Position numbers and translations under genes: made by a program. This document shows, one piece after another, positions 43,745-48,180 of a stretch of DNA of 48,180 bases (its first letter is position 1; every line of letters begins with the position of its first letter). The stretch spans positions 1 to 48,180 of the forward strand of contig JADFZU010000018.1 in NCBI GenBank assembly GCA_015232365.1, in the 5' to 3' direction. Below the pieces are notes generated by a model that did not search any database, had not been told where the DNA came from, and worked only from the letters and a program-made list of their open reading frames with translations. The DNA comes from Magnetococcales bacterium. GTDB taxonomy: Bacteria; Pseudomonadota; Magnetococcia; Magnetococcales; JADFYX01.

Positions 43745-43980
43745 GTCGTCGCCCCTTCTAGCACAATCCAACACTTATCTTTACTTATAGGATTACATTC
43801 ACGAATCTTCACAAAATCACCCTCATGGAAAACTTCATTGGGGTCATGAGCTTTATATTTCTTTGAACGCTGCATAATCTTACCGTATAGCTTGTGACGT
43901 ACTCTGCGGTCAACACGTACTACTACAGTCTTATCCATCTTGTCGCTAACCACGACTCCTTGCAATATTCTCTGTGCCAT
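43741..43980 (-). CDS. rpsQ: 30S ribosomal protein S17
   Basis: A 79-residue OB-fold protein: [20 protein letters not shown] and [20 protein letters not shown] are typical. It is two bases after rpmC and overlaps rplN by four bases. Confidence 0.97.
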   Translation of the reverse strand: MAQRILQGVVVSDKMDKTVVVRVDRRVRHKLYGKIMQRSKKYKAHDPNEVFHEGDFVKIRECNPISKDKCWIVLEGATT

Positions 43981-43982
43981 GG

Positions 43983-44186
43983 TTATGCCACCTCTTGTTG
44001 TGCTTTTCTTGCACTCGCTATGGTCTTGATTCGAGCAATATCTTTCTTAACACGGCCAATCATTGCAGTGTTTTCAAGCTGGGATGTTGCGTTTTGGAAG
44101 CGTAATTTAAAAGCTTCCTGGCTCAACTCTTCCATTTTTGCTTGCAAATCTTCGTCAGACATATCCCGCAATTCGGATGCTTTCAT
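43983..44186 (-). CDS. rpmC: 50S ribosomal protein L29
   Basis: A 67-residue helical protein near the exit tunnel: [20 protein letters not shown] and [20 protein letters not shown]. Its start overlaps the rplP stop codon as TGATG. Confidence 0.97.
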   Translation of the reverse strand: MKASELRDMSDEDLQAKMEELSQEAFKLRFQNATSQLENTAMIGRVKKDIARIKTIASARKAQQEVA

Positions 44187-44605
44187 CAGGCTGACCCCCG
44201 AAGATTGATAAATTTAGTTGGAATAGGCAGTTTTGCTGCAGCTCTTGCCATAGCATCTTTTGCCAGCTCTTCAGTTACACCATCCATCTCATAGAGTATA
44301 CGACCGGGTTTTACGCGAGCAATCCAAAACTCAACGTTTCCCTTGCCTTTACCTTGTCTTACCTCTGCTGGTTTAGAAGTAACCGGGACATTTGGGAACA
44401 TACGTATCCAGATTCGTCCACCTCTTTTGATATGACGAGTCATGGCACGACGAGCTGCCTCAATCTGCCTTCCTGTTATCCGCCCAGCCGTCATTGCCTT
44501 GAGTCCGTACTGACCATAGGTCAATTCAGAGCCTTTATAGGCCAGGCCGTGAATACGTCCCTTATGCGACTTGCGGTATTTAGTGCGTTTTGGTTGCAAC
44601 AACAT
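44186..44605 (-). CDS. rplP: 50S ribosomal protein L16
   Basis: A 139-residue protein near the A-site t[23 protein letters not shown] and [20 protein letters not shown] are diagnostic. It lies between rpsC and rpmC. Confidence 0.98.
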   Translation of the reverse strand: MLLQPKRTKYRKSHKGRIHGLAYKGSELTYGQYGLKAMTAGRITGRQIEAARRAMTRHIKRGGRIWIRMFPNVPVTSKPAEVRQGKGKGNVEFWIARVKPGRILYEMDGVTEELAKDAMARAAAKLPIPTKFINLRGSA

Positions 44606-44616
44606 GAAACTAACCC

Positions 44617-45258
44617 TCAGCTAATCTTTTCTCTGTCTATGATCTCACCCTTAAAGACCCAGACTTTAACACCAATAATTCCATAAGCGGTCAGAGCACC
44701 GGAGAATCCATAATCAATATCAGCACGCAGCGTGTGCAGAGGAACCCTTCCCTCACGATACCACTCTACACGTGCTATCTCACCACCACCCAAACGCCCG
44801 GAACAATTGATACGAATACCTTGAGCACCTAAACGCATAGCGGAGGTAACTGATCTCTTCATGGCCCGACGAAACGCTACACGTCTCATCAACTGCTGGC
44901 CAATTCCATCAGCGATCAATTGTGCATCAGCCTCAGGTTTTCTTACCTCTACAATATTGAGCTGAACCTCTGTATTTGCAACTTGGGAGATATCGGCTTT
45001 CAACTTTTCAATATCTACGCCTTTTTTACCAATAATAATTCCAGGTCTAGCTGAATGAATATTGATACGAGCTTTTTTTGCCGGTCTTTCAATGATAATT
45101 TTTGAGACACTTGCATGCTCTAATCTTTTATGTAACCACTTACGCAGCTTATCATCTTCAAGGAGTAAACTTGCATACGTCTTGTCTGCGTACCAACGAT
45201 TATCCCAAGTCTTAGTTATCCCAAGACGAAAGCCGACTGGATGTACCTTCTGGCCCAT
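44617..45258 (-). CDS. rpsC: 30S ribosomal protein S3
   Basis: A 213-residue protein at the mRNA entry tunnel with a KH domain: [40 protein letters not shown] and [12 protein letters not shown]-like [20 protein letters not shown]. It lies between rplV and rplP. Confidence 0.98.
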   Translation of the reverse strand: MGQKVHPVGFRLGITKTWDNRWYADKTYASLLLEDDKLRKWLHKRLEHASVSKIIIERPAKKARINIHSARPGIIIGKKGVDIEKLKADISQVANTEVQLNIVEVRKPEADAQLIADGIGQQLMRRVAFRRAMKRSVTSAMRLGAQGIRINCSGRLGGGEIARVEWYREGRVPLHTLRADIDYGFSGALTAYGIIGVKVWVFKGEIIDREKIS

Positions 45259-45294
45259 TTATCACTACTCCATCGTTTTGTTCAATTGATACCC

Positions 45295-45630
45295 TTACTC
45301 TTTGGCAGTAACTGCCAGGGTAACATGTGATGTTCTTTTTAAAATACGACTTGCCCGACCTCTTGCTCTAGGACGGAAACGTTTTAGTGTCGGCCCAGAG
45401 TCTACGAATGCTCGAGATACAATCAAGGTATCAACATCCATACCGTGACTATCCTCTGCATTGGCAACTGCTGACTTTAGTGTATCCCGAACATATTTGG
45501 ACGCACGTTTTTTTGAAAACTGTAGAACCTGAAGTGCAGACTCTACATGCATTCCGCGGATCTGATCAATAATAGGTCTCACTTTTGTTGGCGAAACTCT
45601 AAGATTTTTTGTTGATGCTATCGCTTCCAT
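45295..45630 (-). CDS. rplV: 50S ribosomal protein L22
   Basis: A 111-residue protein lining the exit tunnel: LRVSPTKVRPIIDQIRGMHV, and the beta-hairpin tip GPTLKRFRPRARGRASRILK that reaches the macrolide site. It lies between rpsS and rpsC. Confidence 0.98.
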   Translation of the reverse strand: MEAIASTKNLRVSPTKVRPIIDQIRGMHVESALQVLQFSKKRASKYVRDTLKSAVANAEDSHGMDVDTLIVSRAFVDSGPTLKRFRPRARGRASRILKRTSHVTLAVTAKE

Positions 45631-45641
45631 AAGTCTGCTCC

Positions 45642-45920
45642 TTAGCGACCCGCCTTCTTATCACCACCCACGTGACCGTAAAAGGTCCGGGTTGGTGAAA
45701 ATTCACCTAACTTATGGCCAACCATGTTCTCGGTAATCAATACCGGGACAAACTTTCTGCCATTATGCACTCCAAACGTAAAGCCGACAAAGTCAGGAAT
45801 TATTGTTGATCTTCTAGACCACGTTTTTACGAGTTCTTTACGCCCATCTACCCGCATTTTTTGCACCCGAGTTAACAAGAACTCGTCGTAAAATGGACCT
45901 TTTTTAATTGACCGTGCCAC
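45642..45920 (-). CDS. rpsS: 30S ribosomal protein S19
   Basis: A 92-residue head protein that pairs with S13: [20 protein letters not shown] and [20 protein letters not shown]. It lies between rplB and rplV. Confidence 0.98.
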   Translation of the reverse strand: MARSIKKGPFYDEFLLTRVQKMRVDGRKELVKTWSRRSTIIPDFVGFTFGVHNGRKFVPVLITENMVGHKLGEFSPTRTFYGHVGGDKKAGR

Positions 45921-45951
45921 ACTTCACCTCACTCTAATAAAAACTATTTTT

Positions 45952-46776
45952 CTATTTGCGACGTCGCATGATCAAACGATCAGATGCTTTACCAGGTTTA
46001 CGGGTCTTCTTACCTTTGGTCGGTACACCCCAAGGTGTCACAGGATGGCGTCCACCAGATGTGCGGCCTTCACCACCACCATGAGGGTGATCTACAGGAT
46101 TCATAACAACACCCCTAACCGAGGGCCGAAAACCTTGCCATCTTGTCCGTCCAGCTTTACCTAGCTTTATGTTGCCATGGTCAGAGTTGGAAACCAGTCC
46201 TATAGTCGCACGACAATCCAGGAGAACCATCCGCATTTCACCAGAAGGGAGCTTGATCTGTGCATACTTCCCCTCTTTACCCATCAACTGGATAGAATTA
46301 CCAGCAGAACGGGCAAGTTGTCCACCTTTTTCTGGCTTCAACTCAACATTGTGCACAATTGTTCCGACAGGAATATTCCGAAGAGGCATGGCATTACCAG
46401 GCTTGACTTCAACATTTTTCCCTGAAATCAACTCATCACCAACGGCAACACGCTGAGGAGCCAATATATACCGTTTTTCACCATCTGCATAGTGCAATAG
46501 TGCGATAAATGCTGTCCTATTTGGATCATACTCAATTGTTGCGACCCGTCCAGGTATTTCTAACTTGTTACGCTTGAAATCAATAATACGGTAACGACGC
46601 TTATGACCACCACCACGATGACGAACTGTCATCCGGCCATAGACATTCCTGCCACCCTTTTTAGGGATACCAACTAGCAGGCTTGATTCTGGAGCTACAT
46701 CTGACAGTGTAGCATAATCAACAGAAACCTGAGTCCGTTTACCGTTTGATGTTGGTTTATATTTTTTCAGTCCCAT
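45952..46776 (-). CDS. rplB: 50S ribosomal protein L2
   Basis: A 274-residue protein needed for peptidyl transferase assembly. [20 protein letters not shown] and [20 protein letters not shown], with the functional His region, are diagnostic. A GTG directly before the ATG (46779) is also in frame; the ATG at 46776 is preferred after GGGAGTAGAG. Confidence 0.98.
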   Translation of the reverse strand: MGLKKYKPTSNGKRTQVSVDYATLSDVAPESSLLVGIPKKGGRNVYGRMTVRHRGGGHKRRYRIIDFKRNKLEIPGRVATIEYDPNRTAFIALLHYADGEKRYILAPQRVAVGDELISGKNVEVKPGNAMPLRNIPVGTIVHNVELKPEKGGQLARSAGNSIQLMGKEGKYAQIKLPSGEMRMVLLDCRATIGLVSNSDHGNIKLGKAGRTRWQGFRPSVRGVVMNPVDHPHGGGEGRTSGGRHPVTPWGVPTKGKKTRKPGKASDRLIMRRRK

Positions 46777-46822
46777 CACTCTACTCCCGCTAACCGTTCT
46801 TGGTCAAAAACCTATCTAGCCT

Positions 46823-47122
46823 CTATGCACCAGCAAAGAAATCTACAGTTTGACCCTCTTTTAGACGAACGATTGCCTTTTTCCAATCATTTCTACGCCC
46901 CATTGTCTGACCAAACCGTTTGTTTTTACCTTTTACGACCATGGTCTGGATAGAGACGACTTCAACATTAAACAGCTTCTCAACAGCAGCCTTGATCTGA
47001 ATCTTATTGGCCCAGTTGGCAACCTTGAAAATTATCTGGTTACCCTTCTCACTGCAGAGAGTTGACTTCTCTGAAATTTTGGGTGCAGACAGGACATTAT
47101 ATAAGGAGTATTGATCACTCAT
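46823..47122 (-). CDS. rplW: 50S ribosomal protein L23
   Basis: A 99-residue protein at the tunnel exit and docking site for trigger factor and [13 protein letters not shown] and [20 protein letters not shown]. It overlaps rplD by four bases. Confidence 0.97.
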   Translation of the reverse strand: MSDQYSLYNVLSAPKISEKSTLCSEKGNQIIFKVANWANKIQIKAAVEKLFNVEVVSIQTMVVKGKNKRFGQTMGRRNDWKKAIVRLKEGQTVDFFAGA

Positions 47123-47742
47123 GCCAATCTCTCTTCAATCTTCTTTAAGGCTGATTCTGTAACGATAAGGTTCTCATATGCCAATAGATCATATGCATTT
47201 ACTCCATCAACTAGACATACCTTGATTCCAGGTATATTCCTAGCTGATAGCGAAACCTTTTCATCCGCTTGATCCAAAACAATAACTGCAGACTTGGCTA
47301 TACCAAGACCTCCAAGGATCTTAACCATCGACTTTGTGCTAACCGAATCCAACGTGAGACTCTCAAGCACAACCATCTCTTCGCTATTTACTTTAAGTGA
47401 AAGAGCTGTTTGGAGAGCCAAACGCCGCTCTTTTTTCAACATCTTTACTGCAAAGTCTCTTGTCTGAGGACCAAAGACAACACCGCCTGAACGATAGTGA
47501 GGTGCACTGACAGTTCCTTGCCGGGCATTACCTGTACCCTTCTGACGATAAGGCTTATGTCCACCACCACGAACATCAGATCTACCTTTGGTAGAAGCAA
47601 TAGATCTACGCCGCGATGCTAGTTGGTAACTAACAATACGAGACAAAAGATCTTTCCGTATCTCTCTACCAAAAACTTTATCGCTTAGTTCTACACGACG
47701 TAACTCTTGGTTTGTGACATCTTTAACTGAATAATCAATCAT
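47119..47742 (-). CDS. rplD: 50S ribosomal protein L4
   Basis: A 207-residue protein of the tunnel constriction: [20 protein letters not shown] and [20 protein letters not shown], followed by the globular Rossmann-like part. In E. coli it also represses the S10 operon. It follows rplC by 14 bp. Confidence 0.98.
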   Translation of the reverse strand: MIDYSVKDVTNQELRRVELSDKVFGREIRKDLLSRIVSYQLASRRRSIASTKGRSDVRGGGHKPYRQKGTGNARQGTVSAPHYRSGGVVFGPQTRDFAVKMLKKERRLALQTALSLKVNSEEMVVLESLTLDSVSTKSMVKILGGLGIAKSAVIVLDQADEKVSLSARNIPGIKVCLVDGVNAYDLLAYENLIVTESALKKIEERLA

Positions 47743-47756
47743 TTTACTGTCTCTGC

Positions 47757-48180
47757 CTATTGTGCAGTGCTTCTTGTTGCATCCCGAACATATACTACAG
47801 AACCCTTTGCACCTGGGATGCTGCCACTAACAACCAGGAGATTTTTTTCCTCATCGATAGCTGCGACTCGCAGGTTTAAAATCGTCTGGGTGTCTGTACC
47901 CATATGTCCTGACATTTTTTTATTCTTATAAACACGTCCCGGTGTTTGACACTGACCAATTGAACCGTTTGACCTATGGGTACGATGTGCACCATGTGAT
48001 GCACGTCCACCTTTAAAGCCCCAACGCTTCATTCCACCAGCAAAACCCTTACCTATTGTCTCTCCTGTAACATCTACGAGAGAGTCAACAGCAAAAGCAT
48101 TTACTGTCAGCGTCTGACCGATCTCGTAGCTTGCTGAATCATCAACTCTAAATTCACGCAGAACCTTCTTTACAGGCACA
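47757..48180 (-). CDS. rplC: 50S ribosomal protein L3, 5' end outside the window
   Basis: The last 141 codons of L3: DVTGETIGKGFAGGMKRWGF, GSIGQCQTPGRVYKNKKMSG and GHMGTDTQTILNLRV are diagnostic. About 65-70 N-terminal residues are missing because the window ends; the in-frame GTG at 48179 is not a real start. rpsJ would be expected just outside. Confidence 0.97.
   Translation of the reverse strand, partial: VPVKKVLREFRVDDSASYEIGQTLTVNAFAVDSLVDVTGETIGKGFAGGMKRWGFKGGRASHGAHRTHRSNGSIGQCQTPGRVYKNKKMSGHMGTDTQTILNLRVAAIDEEKNLLVVSGSIPGAKGSVVYVRDATRSTAQ

Overview
The window comes from a flagellated Gram-negative bacterium, most likely a member of the Pseudomonadota. Evidence is a basal-body operon with L- and P-ring genes, FlgM, FlgN and CsrA, an OafA-type acyltransferase and a proteobacterial ribosomal gene order (rplQ-rpoA-rpsD-rpsK-rpsM-rpmJ-secY) without adk, map or infA. 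An orphan sensory domain with the motif GYGGAIHNFKNYLIR (1593-2237) is of a type I associate with magnetotactic cocci and relatives, so Magnetococcia is a tentative guess. No magnetosome gene is present.

Layout: (1) 1-5082 holds a partial PAS sensor, an ankyrin/coiled-coil protein, the orphan sensor, a radical SAM protein, thiol peroxidase and a COX1/NnrS-like membrane protein. (2) 5401-12374 is a signalling block: MASE3-PAS hybrid histidine kinase, tandem-FHA protein, YcgR-like PilZ protein, DgcZ-like zinc-sensing diguanylate cyclase, rhodanese lipoprotein and a membrane-anchored unknown. (3) 12407-25032 is a surface-polysaccharide region: asparagine-synthase-like protein, exosortase-A-type O-ligase, methyltransferase, GT4 glycosyltransferase, Mor-like regulator, B12 radical SAM enzyme, acyltransferase with an SGNH-like tail, alpha/alpha-toroid protein and formyltransferase. 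(4) 30934-25136 (minus) is flgF-flgG-flgA-flgH-flgI-flgJ-flgM-flgN-csrA behind a well-matched sigma-54 promoter and closed by a strong hairpin terminator. (5) 31208-34742 has mazG, typA/bipA and a DUF2927 protein. (6) 48180-34859 (minus) is the S10-spc-alpha ribosomal cluster from rplC (cut by the window edge) to rplQ, with a terminator after rplQ.

The most unusual signal is a family of dispersed palindromic elements. Their ends resemble AACCTAGATTCGGCAGTTG and its reverse complement. Five fairly clear copies are near 3131, 5256, 15639, 18515 and 21690, a half copy is at 24174 and a doubtful relic near 22624. They occur in a 61-bp form, a form of about 117 bp and a form of 162-168 bp with an extra central hairpin. 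One copy lies inside the acyltransferase coding frame, adding about 39 residues without breaking it, in the manner of Rickettsia palindromic elements. Others coincide with the stop codons of neighbouring genes, and one also supplies a start codon. A second, GC-rich hairpin repeat occurs at 3306 and 33920. No transposase is present in the window.
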